Assembly (NCBI RefSeq): GCF_963678635.1
Contig: NW_026971156.1
Location: forward strand, 20,094-84,093
Length of the DNA stretch: 64,000 nucleotides
Direction of reading: 5' to 3'
Origin: Symsagittifera roscoffensis
Lineage: Eukaryota; Xenacoelomorpha; Acoela; Convolutidae
Of the stretch, positions 23,460-34,535 are shown in pieces. The notes below the pieces were generated by a model. It was not told where the DNA came from and ran no database searches. It saw nothing but the letters and a program-made list of their open reading frames with translations. Position 1 is the stretch's first letter. Each line of letters starts with the position of its first letter. A program made the translations under genes and the position numbers.

Positions 23460-24247
23460 CAAGAGTTAAATTCTTAGGACATAATATAGAAAGAAAAACA
23501 ATCACTCCATTGAAATCACGCCTTGATGCTATTCAGAAACTCCAACCACCAACAAATAAAAAGAAAATCCAAGAATTCTTTGGAATGTTAAACTTTTTAA
23601 GCAAATATGTTTATAAAATGCAATTATACCTAAGACCATTCTATAATATACTTAGACAACAAAATAATTTTGAATGGAATACAGAACATCAAGCACGATT
23701 TGATGAATTTAAGAAACTCTTAACTGAACAAATTTCGAACACAATTCCAGATCCAAATCAACCATTCTATGCAATGCGCGATGCTTCGAACTTTGGCATC
23801 GGCGCAGCATTATTACACTCACATAATGGTACAAATAAAATGAACCTTATATCAGCAAATTCTCGATTATTCACTCAAGCAGAGCTACGACTCTCAACTC
23901 TAATGAGAGAATGTACAGCCATAATATATACACTCACAGATTATGAATTTCTGATACTTGGATCAAAACATCCAACAGTTCTTTTCACTGACCATAAACC
24001 AATCATCTTTCTCTTTACACAAAAATCTAATCCAAACCACCGAGTTTATAGATTTCAAGTAATTTTAATGAAATTCCCAAACTTACATATAGTTTGGACC
24101 GCAGGAAAAAATCTTGCATTACCAGACACTTTAAGTCGAAATACGCCACCTGAATTACTTACACGTAATACCACAGTTGAAATACCCAAAAATATAAAAT
24201 TCTACCTTGCAGAAAACGAAACATCACCCCGATTGGAATGCAAATAA
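23430..24247 (+). pseudogene. pol: Pol, second copy: RT thumb/connection and RNase H
   Basis: Repeats the end of the RT (from the residues after YLDD) and the whole RNase H domain, ending at the duplicated TAA (24,245). It lacks the RT fingers and palm, so it cannot act as a polymerase by itself. One RNase H change (Cys to Arg next to the first catalytic Asp) separates it from copy one. Confidence 0.9.
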
Positions 24248-26365
24248 GCAGTAAAAACTGACGTTGAACAATCCCAGATAAATAGTTTACAACATTTTCC
24301 ACTTTATTTAGATTGCCAAAATAATCACTATGAAGTTGATCTACTTGGAACATCAACTTTTAAACCAATTCCATATTCACAATGGATAAAAAATAACACC
24401 CAACAAAAAAGAATAAAACAACACCCGCCTAAAAAAGATCTTTTTCCACTAATTGAAAAAGAAAACTTAACTGATAAAAGAAATTTATCAGGACCAGAAA
24501 CAAACGATTCAAAATACACAATAAATCAAGTTTTTGACCTCCATGACCCACTTGATACAATACCCTTATCTAAATTAGAAATTGAAAACATTTTTCTCCC
24601 CCCAACAGAAACAATTACAGTTTCAACATTGAAACAATATCAAAATCTTGACCCAGTAATTAGACAACTAAAATCATGGCACAAATATAAAACTAAACCC
24701 GTCAAGGCAGATACAACTATTTTAGGAAACAAAACACTCCTCCGATACTTTCGAAAATTTAATAATACAACAATTAACGAAAATACAGACCTTTTAGAAT
24801 ATAAATTAAATGAATCTACAGTTCCCTGTCTCCCTTTGAGTATGATTCTCATAGCTTTTAATATTTCACATACACAAAATATTAAAAGACACTCTGGATC
24901 AGAGAAAACATATTCAAATTTCATACAAAACTTTTATTTCCCAAATGCACCAATTTGGATAAAAGTACTATGCAATGATTGTATAGTATGTCAACTAAAT
25001 AAACCTTATCCAAATCAAAAACAAATAGCACAAAAACAAGATTTTAAAGGACAAAGTTTGTACTTTAACCACCGTATCTCCTTTGATACAAAAGGACCAA
25101 TTTCACCCTCATCTGAAGGAAACTCCTACATTATGGTAATTGTTGACGCATTTACACATTATGTAGCACTTAACCCAGTACCACATTGTAACGCTTATTA
25201 CGCTTACACAACGCTTTATGAACACTGGATAGCCAAATTTGGACTACCAGAAATTTTAGTTACAGACAACGGTACAGAATTCATAAATAATGAAATCATC
25301 ACACTATGTCATTTATATAACATCAAACACAAACCACGTACATCTCACGCACCTTGGACAAACGGCTTAGTCGAAGGTATGAACCGTTCATTACAAGAAT
25401 ATCTCAGATGTATCATCAATGGAAATGATACAAGATACACCGAATGGTCAGCAGATGTAAAATTATTTCCCTTAGCATATAATTCACAAATTACGACAAC
25501 TCTAGGAATGTCACCATATGAAATGGTTTTTAACCAAAAGCCACGCAAACCAATAATGTTTACAGCAAACTCTCATAAAAACGCACAAAGTTATTGTCAA
25601 CCGAATAAAGATTCAATTTGTTATAACCTACCTTTACATACACACGATGAAGATCATTTTCATCACCCACAAATTCTTAAATTAGCCTCCGGTACACACA
25701 CCGAATGGATTTTAAACAGAGATAAAAAACACAATGAAATTTACCAAAAAGTAACAAAAAAGTTGTTACAAAGGCAAAACATTAATGAACGAATAAATTC
25801 ACGCTTTACACCAGCCTCCGATTTAAAAATTGGAACATTTGTTTTAATACCCAATTTTAATACTCAAAAAGGAATTTCTAAAAAATTACAACCCCTTCGT
25901 AAAGGACCATACCAAATAATTGCAAAACCCACTGATGTCACATATAAAATCACCGACTCAGACAAAAAAGAAATCGTTCAACATCGAAATAACCTATTAC
26001 CTTATTATCCAAAAGAATACGCACTCCGCGAACTAACTCACTTATATTCTTTTACAGGTTTAAAAGTTATTCAAAATAACCCACATACGGAAAATACAAC
26101 AAAGGAACAAAAAGATTTTCACCTCAAAAACCAAAATACAAAATCAACCACCACAAAAAGCAATACAAAAAATCTAGATCAAAATACATCTCAAAAAGAA
26201 AGGAGAAATAGAAAAATGACAGAACAAATAATACCCCAAGAGCAAATCGACAAATCAGAACATAGAGAGTCATCACGACTTAGAAATCAACCACGTAAAA
26301 ATTATAAAATATTCATCCCACAATCTAAAATATTAAAGAAAGTCGAATTTCAAAAACAACTTTAA
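24248..26365 (+). CDS. pol: Pol, second copy: complete integrase with GPY/F domain
   Basis: In the frame of 24,629-26,365 (578 codons, no natural start codon). It carries the His/Cys zinc module, the DDE core (DTKG, TDNGTEF, NGLVEG) and an intact C-terminal domain: FVLIPNF.., LRKGPYQIIAK (GPY/F motif, about residue 425) and HRNNLLPYYP. The tail is rich in Lys, Asn and Gln. The GPY/F module is found in Ty3/gypsy elements and gammaretroviruses and helps position integration. I see no chromodomain. Confidence 0.88.
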   Translation, partial: AVKTDVEQSQINSLQHFPLYLDCQNNHYEVDLLGTSTFKPIPYSQWIKNNTQQKRIKQHPPKKDLFPLIEKENLTDKRNLSGPETNDSKYTINQVFDLHDPLDTIPLSKLEIENIFLPPTETITVSTLKQYQNLDPVIRQLKSWHKYKTKPVKADTTILGNKTLLRYFRKFNNTTINENTDLLEYKLNESTVPCLPLSMILIAFNISHTQNIKRHSGSEKTYSNFIQNFYFPNAPIWIKVLCNDCIVCQLNKPYPNQKQIAQKQDFKGQSLYFNHRISFDTKGPISPSSEGNSYIMVIVDAFTHYVALNPVPHCNAYYAYTTLYEHWIAKFGLPEILVTDNGTEFINNEIITLCHLYNIKHKPRTSHAPWTNGLVEGMNRSLQEYLRCIINGNDTRYTEWSADVKLFPLAYNSQITTTLGMSPYEMVFNQKPRKPIMFTANSHKNAQSYCQPNKDSICYNLPLHTHDEDHFHHPQILKLASGTHTEWILNRDKKHNEIYQKVTKKLLQRQNINERINSRFTPASDLKIGTFVLIPNFNTQKGISKKLQPLRKGPYQIIAKPTDVTYKITDSDKKEIVQHRNNLLPYYPKEYALRELTHLYSFTGLKVIQNNPHTENTTKEQKDFHLKNQNTKSTTTKSNTKNLDQNTSQKERRNRKMTEQIIPQEQIDKSEHRESSRLRNQPRKNYKIFIPQSKILKKVEFQKQL

Positions 26366-26958
26366 TTTTATATTTCACAATCTTGAAACCTTTGAAACAT
26401 TTTAAATTTTCATTTTTCAAACTAACATGCTGACAAACACGCAATGATTCTAGTTCAAATTTAAACCAATAGGATTCATCTAATCCGTCACCTTCTCTAA
26501 CTTAAACTCAGATCATTTAGACGAACCATAAAAAACTCAAGGCATATCTATAACTATAACTTTACGACCTCCTGGTCAAAAATAAGCAAACCACTCCAAC
26601 TTGACAACTAAAATAAATATCACCATAAAATCATAACCCTCCCTTATCTAATAACCCAAAGATCAACAATATTTCCCCAACTCAGACCTCAAATACCCCC
26701 CAAACAAATCTGTTAACTTAGCCTAAAGTAACAGAACGAACATTTTAATTAGCCTAAAGTACAAAAATCTCACCATACCCCGGATCATTTGACAAATAAA
26801 AATAAAGAAAAAGACGACCTCCCGATCACCATAAAAATTGCCCCCAACAATTTTTCACAAAACTCAACCCACTTGTCAAAAAACCAATAAATAATCCGAC
26901 CACACTTGAAAATTGCCCCAAACAACAAAAAATATTCGATCAAGAAGTCATTTCTTAA
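26366..26958 (+). other. Untranslated spacer between pol and the 3' ORFs
   Basis: About 590 bp without an ORF of note. The composition is C/A-rich and G-poor like the coding parts of the element. It resembles the leader in its loosely repeated AAACTCAGATCATTTAG-like phrases. Confidence 0.5.
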
Positions 26959-27174
26959 ATGCTCTTCTCCCAATCAGTCAATATAATTCTAACAAATCTC
27001 ATACAATTTTTTACGATACTTAAAACTTTTATAATATTTCTTTTTGATATCTTTGAATCTTTTGTAATAATCTTAATCATTTTTTGCAATATTTTTTTAA
27101 TTTTCTATTCCATATTTGAACTATTCCTCCAACTTTCAAAAGCCCTTGATTATATCCACAGGTACGATTCATAA
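26959..27174 (+). CDS. 71-aa hydrophobic membrane protein
   Basis: ATG at 26,959. Residues 8-55 are almost continuously Ile, Phe and Leu (FIIFLFDIF, IIFCNIFLIFYS), enough for two membrane-spanning helices, and a short hydrophilic tail follows. It lies between pol and the env-like gene and is followed 11 nt later by a second small hydrophobic ORF. Small membrane proteins of this kind are seen in several viruses as ion channels or release factors; that role is inference. AT-rich DNA produces hydrophobic ORFs by chance, so confidence is limited. Confidence 0.4.
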   Translation: MLFSQSVNIILTNLIQFFTILKTFIIFLFDIFESFVIILIIFCNIFLIFYSIFELFLQLSKALDYIHRYDS

Positions 27175-27185
27175 ATCTTGTCTAA

Positions 27186-27338
27186 ATGATACGAACCATT
27201 TTCAGTAGAACTGATATTTTTTTACTATTTGTAATTTTCATAACATTTCTATCATCCCTCATTTTGACCATATGCAAATGTATAAAGAAAGCAATCATCA
27301 CATTCGCTCTAGCAACAATCCTCCTAATTCTTTTTTAG
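27186..27338 (+). CDS. 50-aa hydrophobic membrane protein
   Basis: ATG at 27,186, TAG at 27,336. Two hydrophobic segments (about residues 11-29 and 36-50) flank a short basic Cys-containing loop (CKCIKK). It starts 11 nt after the end of the 71-aa hydrophobic ORF. The hairpin topology with a basic loop is what one expects of a real small membrane protein, but no family is recognised. Confidence 0.35.
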   Translation: MIRTIFSRTDIFLLFVIFITFLSSLILTICKCIKKAIITFALATILLILF

Positions 27339-27381
27339 AAGAATACTATAATAAACATAAACTTTTTCACTAAAAGAATAA

Positions 27382-28511
27382 ACCAAAAAACTATCAAAAA
27401 TTGCTAACCAACAGTCCATAAGTCAGTCTTCACCGACATCATCCCAAGATAACCCAACAGCACCTTCAACTACCCAAAATCCCCAAACATCTACACGAAA
27501 TTCTTTTCAAGATAACACATATACCTTTGAAGAACGACACGCTCGCTTATCAGAACCACTAGAACCAGTTCAACGACAAGCACCTCTAAGCGAACCAACA
27601 TATAACTTATACCCAACACTACCCCAAGAATTAAGTAGAATAAGAAATCCTAGTCAAAACCAAAATACAGTCGAAATAAATAGACAAATTATACACCCCC
27701 GACGAAACAGAAATTTTCAAACTCCCCGAGTTCATTTTGAAATACCTCAATCCCCATCACAAAGCACTCCAGAAAACCCCACTGGTATCTTACCAGAAAC
27801 CCCTACACTTCTTTCACAACGTAGCACCTCAAGCCTACCCTCAGATTACTTAGGTTCAACACCAACATCTGAACAAATACGTGAAAATCCCTTTAATCCC
27901 CCAAACCAAACATCACGACTACCATATTGGACAACACATTCATTCACACAAGGTGAACCAAATTTAACCAATGACCCAATAGATAATTCTTCTGATACAA
28001 CATCCTCATCACTACCGGAAACATTATCACTACCATCAACACCATCAATTAGCCAAATTTCACCGACGCCTTTAATTTAAATTTTCCAAATAATCTCGAC
28101 GCAAGATATCGAGAACAATCATCAACAACTATTCCTTTAAGACTAGATTGGAATACATTTACAGCACCTCCACCACTATTTGGACAACACTTAGAAAGTA
28201 ATCGCCTTCACAACTGGGCACTCAATAGACTACAATATCGACAAGACATCCACGACGATATTCGTGACATTATTATACAAATACTCCAACAAAATAGTTT
28301 ACAATTAAAGTTTGAAATCACAGTTAAATTAAACAACATTACTCAACATCCCTACCCTTTAAACCCACCAAACATAACAGCTCAATCACTACCACCACCA
28401 TTTATAACAACTGAAGTAATATATAAATACGACAGATACACCAAAAAGACAATTGGTTACATTACATTTTATAACCCATACTCAGGATTATCATACACAT
28501 GTATATTCTAA
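27382..28511 (+). pseudogene. Ser/Pro/Thr-rich ORF without ATG, preceding env
   Basis: Frame 27,382-28,080 is open for 233 codons with no ATG. A splice acceptor (GCTAACCAACAG, 27,403-27,414) lies near its start, so it is probably a second exon. The product is rich in Ser, Pro, Thr and Gln (LPSTPSISQ, PETPTLLSQRS) and likely disordered. After the TAA at 28,078 a second frame, open from 28,053, continues to a TAA at 28,509. It has a more folded character (DWNTFTAPPPLFG, FEITVKLNNI, TFYNPYSGLSY). The two frames probably belong to one protein of about 370 residues, broken by a 1-nt deletion or joined by frameshifting. The end overlaps the env start by 13 nt. Function unknown. Confidence 0.5.
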
Positions 28512-31117
28512 AATTATTAATTTTTCTCCAACTCCTTTTTCTAGTAATCTCAAATCAAAACATAAACCCTTCCCCCCGCACAGGACCCCAAGATTTATTA
28601 GTAACACATTACGATTGTGAAGAAAACGAACAAAAAACACTACACAAATATGCAATAAATCAAGTATCACAATGCGAAACAGAACCACAAGCCATAGAAA
28701 CAACAAATGTAATAGCAACACTTTACTCAAAAGCCCGAGCAACAACAGTTATAGGATATAAATTCACAGCAACATTCTCTGAGAAAAAAGTACATTGTTC
28801 ACAAGTCTCAAACGGAAATAAAAACCGACTTGACCATGAATCATTCTACCAAAGTAATATCGAACGACTTTTACACCTAAATCCCGAAGATTGTAAAAAC
28901 GAGTTACTTAGACTAAATATCACACAAAATAAAAACTCAGATAGAAAGTTAGTATACTTCCAAGTTTTTTCAGACTCTGTACATCAAGCAGAACTTGAAA
29001 GATATCAAGGACATATAAAATTAGATGAAAAATACCCATATAACGGCGCACACGGACGATTAACCTATGACATACACGATAAACACTGGATACCACACAT
29101 TGGTATAAATAACCCATCAAACTGCAAAGCAGACACAAAAAATAAAGGATACCAAGAAATAATGTTTTTCGATTGGAAAATACAACTCGAAAAAATACAA
29201 CTCACACGAGATTTATCAGACAACACAATGATCTATCAAGGAATTAGATTACCTTGTAAAAATGATCAAGGTTATTGCGACCCTACAACACGAACACAAG
29301 CAACAATTGTTTGGTTCCCCGAAGATACATGTACAACATTTCAAGTAGCAAAAATACACGCTCGTATGATAAAATTTCACGAAAAATATTTTTTACAATC
29401 AATACCATATGAACAAGTAAATCCATTACGAAAAATAAGTTCTAATTTTAGAAACATTCACAATATAGAAAATAAATTAACACGTTTTCAAGTATATCAA
29501 GAAACAGAACTTGCATGTAAATATAAAAACCCACTTCACAAAACACAATACTCCGAAATACTAGTTGAATACGAAAAAGGATTCGACATGACCACTGGAA
29601 AAATAAAAGTCGACCCATACGCCACAAGTCATCCTCCAAATGAAGGAGCATCATATATACCAATTAATTTTCAAAAAAATACAGGTCAACCTGGTGGACA
29701 TCTAAAGCCCCAAGACGATCAAAGCACACGTTTACAAGAACTATCACTAATGAATAGTACATATTTCGGTAATATCCACTATGATATTCACTTAGATATG
29801 AAATTAGACTACACGATTAGCCGAATTTTTCAAGAAATGTCACTCTCCGAATTAGAAACACTTCACCAATTATGCGAATTAGAAAGAACACAAATATTAC
29901 AATCACTTGCACTAGCAGTATTAAAAATACCCTACGCAGGATATTTACTATCAGGAAATAGATCAAATTTTTTAGACTACGAAGGAAACATTTTATGGTT
30001 TTATACTTGTACCAAAAAAGTATCACCACTATACGTTTTTGAAGACAAACGATGCTATAAAAGAATCCCTATCTTTTATAAGAATAAAGTACATTTCGTT
30101 GACACACTTTCAAGAAGAACCTATTTCTGGGATACCGCAGTCCCATGTGGATCAGAAAATAGCCACAATGTAGTACAACTAAACCCTGATGAAGATAAAT
30201 ATTACCTTCTTACCCCATATCCCTCATTAATGCAATCACTCAAAAAATTTTCACCTGAAAGCATTAGAGCTATCGCTCGAAACCCAAATATCGACTTACA
30301 ATCAATAGGAATATATTCAAAATCAGATATTCAACATCACATTAGAACACAACAATTCCAAGAATTATTAACACAAATGGACACTATACAAAGACAATCA
30401 ATTGACCAAAACTTACGCAAACTTGCCGAAACCGCAGGATTTGCAGACATCTATACGCAAGACTATAGCGGATATTTTAAAGACATTAAAGATTATATAT
30501 ATCTAAACGGTGAAAAATACCGTCCCCAAGATATATCACCTATTAATATTTTTAGCTTTGTTACACTCAAAAATGAAATTCTTGATTTTCTAGGATGGCC
30601 CTAATACATCTTAGAAAAATTAACTATTTTATACGCAATGTTTAACTTTATAGGATTTCTTTTTTCACTTTTAAAAGGAATCTACAACACATGTGCTATA
30701 CACACACAAGTAAACAGACAAGCAAGTGTAGCGCGCATACTATTTGCAGGATTTTTCGGAATTTTTTCTACATCAATAAACAAAATTCTTTTAGACGCAC
30801 AAATAAAAGAATACAACACAAAATTAGCAACAAGACAGAACACATACGACGAAGAACATAACAATGTAGACACAACGCCTACAGCACCACAGTTACCACC
30901 CCTACCACATAACCATCCACTATCCCTAGTCCCACGAAATTTTCGAAGTTTAGTAATAACACATAATCCAAATTTTAGACCAACCATATCACAAAGTCCC
31001 ATCCAACATATAATGACACACCATTCACAAGATGAAAATACTTATGAACAAATTATAGAACAACCCCATACCACCGCTTTTCAGTCTCAAAATAATAATT
31101 TTTTTAGCCCACGATGA
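28499..31117 (+). pseudogene. env: Env-like glycoprotein, interrupted by one TAA
   Basis: ATG at 28,499 opens a 701-codon frame with a clear signal peptide (residues 3-18, LLIFLQLLFLVIS). A long Cys-containing ectodomain follows, with potential N-glycosylation sites LNIT, MNST and GNRS. After TAA (30,602) the same frame continues to TGA (31,115). This part holds the membrane region (FNFIGFLFSLL, then VARILFAGFFGIF) and a Pro-rich cytoplasmic tail. Signal peptide, ectodomain, anchor and tail in that order are the plan of a viral fusion or attachment glycoprotein. The early YDC (Cys40) and the Cys spacing remind me of chuvirus or other mononegavirus-like glycoproteins that LTR elements have captured, but this is unproven. 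The TAA removes the anchor in this copy. Confidence 0.6.
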
Positions 31118-32921
31118 GCCGACAACTTGGATCCCTACACCGCTCAAATTTCCACCCAACCAACCTCACCACTCCAATTACAATAATTCCACTTTTTGCT
31201 TTCCCGCCACCCGATTTTCCAACCATGAATGTAACATCAGGCATGAATTCAGATACTAATTCACAAATCTCAGTTTTATACTCCACTTCACAACTCAATA
31301 ACCCGAATATTGAAACCCCCGATGAATTTGCCGACTCTGAACCATCTCCATCCAATCATTTTCACACCAACCCCTCAATTTTTCCCAACCCCCTTTTCAA
31401 CCAATACTACCAAATAACCCTGTCCCAACCAATTCTACACCCTCTTATGCTTCCCAAGTCACTCCAACCTACTTTTCACTTCATTCAGACCGATCATCCA
31501 ATTCTCCAGATACCCCCCAAATCTCCCCAGAACTAGATAATTTTATTACCCTACAACAACAACCCTACCACCTTGACACCCCCACTATAAACCAAATTTC
31601 ATCCACTATAGATTCATCCAACCCACCTACCCCTACACCCTCTTCAGTTTATACCGAATCATTAGCACCATTATCCACATCTACTGAATCTTCACTCAGC
31701 ACTAATAGAGCTTATCGCACTTTTAAAAGAAAGTTCCCAAACCATCCTTTCCCAGCAAAACCAGGAACAGCCCGTGAATATATAAATCATCCAAATCACA
31801 CTAACACGAAAGAATTTTTAGCTATCACCTTACCCTCATTTCCACAATATACCTTAAACACCCCTCACGACACTAACGATACACGTAGTTTTGTAGACGA
31901 ACACGTTTTAATGCCTACCCTTCCTTGGACCTCATATTATCATTTTACTAATCCCCTTTGCCTACCTTTATCTAACACTCACATCGATATAGAACGAAAT
32001 AAAGACATGCTATATCGACTCACTACACCACTAACACCTAGACAATTTACTTACATCGGATATAAAAAGTCACTAAAAACATACACTGCACCCCGAGCTA
32101 ACGAATATACGCTAGAATATTATGATCATAACATCGTCCGAACTAACCAAGATCAATTTTTAGACGATGATCGCTTCGCTAACCCACAAATCACAGAAAA
32201 ATTTTTCATTAAAACACCATATGTATTTACACTCAATATCTTTGATCGCAAATTTGACCACATCATTTCAGAAGCACTAACAGACACACAAGCCTACGAA
32301 AGTTTTAAAGAACGCTTTCAATTATTTTCACTAACCTTTCATTTCCTTGCACCACATGAACGAGATTTGCACTGCTCACACGATATTATGTTACGCACTA
32401 AACAAACTCACACATATACATATTATCGTTTTATACAAAATCACTTCGACCTACACACTCCCTCCAGACAACCACACCACCGTTTTCAATTCATCAATTC
32501 CAAATACACCTCACCATTCTTTCTTAACTTCACATATTGCATTAAAGATACTAACCTTCATGGTATTCTTCAAAATTACGACCCCATAACCCAAATGTAT
32601 ATTTTTTGTCCCATCACGAAGACCTTCAACGCAGAAGAATCCCGACCCTTCCTTATCCCACACGAATTTGTTCAACCTATAGAAATCCCCATATTAGAAT
32701 TCATCCACAACACTAAATTCAATCACAAATTATATAATCTCATCCAAAACACACCTTATGAGTTTGCAGTTGGCACAGAAGAACTAACAACCATTAAAGC
32801 ACTTCAATTGCTTTGGCCACTGCTTCAAACTAAAAATATCATCCGCATCTTAGCAAAATTACTAACAACTTCCGACCTCATCCACGACATCTTTCCCCAC
32901 GGTTTCTTCCCCGACGACTAA
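31114..32921 (+). pseudogene. Unknown ~600-residue ORF after env, with a frame change
   Basis: The ATG at 31,114 overlaps the env stop (ATGA). The first frame (to 31,536) is Ser/Pro/Asn-rich. From about 31,344 a second frame is open all the way to TAA at 32,919. It continues the Ser/Pro-rich character (SYASQVTPTY) and ends in a folded domain of about 340 residues (31,911-32,921; motifs PWTSYYHFTNPLCLPL, FSLTFHFLAPHERDLHC). The switch lies near 31,380, next to C and T runs, consistent with a 1-nt deletion. No domain is recognised; matrix-like or regulatory roles are possible. It is followed 3 nt later by a perfect splice donor (32,925). Codon use matches the rest of the element. Confidence 0.5.
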
Positions 32922-32924
32922 CAG

Positions 32925-32930
32925 GTAAGT
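32925..32930 (+). promoter_or_regulatory. Consensus splice donor behind the last large ORF
   Basis: CAG followed by GTAAGTATG, one codon after the TAA at 32,919. It is an unusually good donor for a position near the 3' LTR. A matching acceptor (..GAACTAG at 34,178-34,179) would join it in phase to the 81-codon open stretch at 34,180. Confidence 0.35.
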
Positions 32931-34179
32931 ATGAATTATACATATTATTTACTAATTAAATTAAAATTAGAAACTAACCATTCTTTATCCATGTCTTCTT
33001 TAGAATTTTAGCCTTCATCCAACGATCATCTGAAAAATTCACAAAAGAAAAATAAAAAATAGAAAACTTCTTCAAACTGTTTAAAACTCTATTAATTTTT
33101 TGCACCAAACAATTAAATAAAAATAATACCAATGCAGTAATTTAATTTATAAATTTTTTCCCCACAAGCAGTAAATCTAATAATGATGAAAATTTGTAAC
33201 TTAATTTTCCCCAACAACTAGCAGTAAATTTGAATTTCTATGTAATAAATTGATAAAACGAAAATGCAGTACTAACCTTTTGATATTTCCATTCATTCGC
33301 ACAAAAATTCTATCCACACTCGCACAGCTCGCCCACGAAGAATTGTTTAAAATAATGAATTTCAGTTTCAAGCTTTCACACTCAACAACTCTAACACAAG
33401 ATAACACGTTTCAAACTTTCCTTTAACCCGGTTGGAAAGGAATTATATACTAAACAACACTAACCAACGCAGCTTACTAAACACCACAAATCATAGAATA
33501 ACAGCATGACTAAGAAAAGGAAACCAACGGTACCCAAACCGGACTAACCCAGTTTAAAACTGGATAATTTATTCTTTTGAAGACTATTATAAAGTCTAAG
33601 AAAGAAATAATAAAACACAAAAAAGTCGAAAGACAAACCCATACCACAAACAATTTGATTTTTGAAAAAAGGACTAAACCAACAAAACATAAGAAAAACC
33701 ACAACAAACCCAACATAAAACGTTATCACATAACAGGACCTCTCACAAACACCGCATGCAATCATACTCCCACTCCTGGCCTAACCCACCAGAAGAGGAC
33801 GTCCTGAGCATGCTCTATAGCCGGCCTAACCCAACGTGCTACATCCACGCTTTGTGACCACACTCCTATTTTTAATAAGAGCTACTCAAGGGTGAGTAAC
33901 TCTTCAAAATAACTGAACTAAAACAAAAAGCTTTTGTGAAAACAACTAACCAAAATCTTAATTAAAAAACATTAAACTAATAAAAGTTTTATAAAATGTA
34001 AATTATATTATGCAATATATAGATCAGCATACAACACCAAGGACGAACATCCAAAGACAAAACGACCCCACTACACTCGAAAAAGAATGGCCAACCACAA
34101 TCGATATGCCGCTCACAATCACAACTCAAAGGATTTAGAGTACGACTTGACTTCGCAGAAAAGGACTTCATTGAACTAG

Positions 34180-34425
34180 ACCAATGACCACCTCGATGTT
34201 CAAGTATACGTACAGATCCGAGTAACCAGGCATCCCCTCCATGCACAATCTCCACGCCATTCCCAGACAAGGTCAAACACAAGAAGTTCTCTACATGAAA
34301 CAGAAAAACCTGACATAGCGAACCATTCTGAAATCAGATTTGAGTTTGTTGCGGAAACACAGTCGTTGTCACAAGAAGACACAACGTTTGATGTCCCTAA
34401 TTCCAGCGTCCTGGAATTTCTCTAA
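34180..34425 (+). CDS. Possible small 3' exon
   Basis: Open for 81 codons to TAA at 34,423, no ATG. It starts right after an AG with a plausible branch region. The product is first basic (VTRHPLHAQSPRHSQ), then acidic (FEFVAETQSLSQEDTTFD). Splicing from 32,924 would be in phase 0. A spliced regulatory protein like those of complex retroviruses is one reading; chance or a captured host fragment are others. Confidence 0.25.
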   Translation, partial: TNDHLDVQVYVQIRVTRHPLHAQSPRHSQTRSNTRSSLHETEKPDIANHSEIRFEFVAETQSLSQEDTTFDVPNSSVLEFL

Positions 34426-34535
34426 CAAGGGAAACCGGAAAAGAAATATGATGTTCGCCAAATACCAACGTCCATCATCCATCCTTTGAATTGCAGAAAG
34501 ACAATTCTAAAAAAACTCTGTAAAACCCGGATGGG

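Larger units (their letters stand above)
21286..25572 (+). repeat. 2,143-bp tandem duplication inside pol
   Basis: Sequence 21,286-23,428 is repeated at 23,430-25,572, with a single extra A at the junction (23,429). I find only three differences between the copies: Ile/Phe near 21,565/23,709, Cys/Arg near 21,632/23,776, and one silent A/C near 22,123/24,267. The LTRs have diverged far more, so the duplication is much younger than the insertion, or it is an assembly artefact. It puts the second copy in another frame, so no single Pol can be read through. Confidence 0.95.
32922..34535 (+). other. 3' non-coding region of the retroelement
   Basis: No long ORF. It holds several hairpins: CCTTT..AAAGG around 33,419-33,440, CCAGTTTAAAACTGG near 33,550, and GAGCTACTCA paired with TGAGTAACTC at 33,879-33,902. 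A GC-richer, coding-like segment lies at about 34,050-34,430. Just before the 3' LTR stands AAAACCCGGATGGG, only a weak polypurine tract. Confidence 0.5.

Noticed and set aside
33989..34282. 97-aa minus-strand ORF in the 3' end of the retroelement
   Set aside because: Antisense to a coding-like plus-strand segment, with a low-complexity hydrophobic end; most likely a shadow frame.
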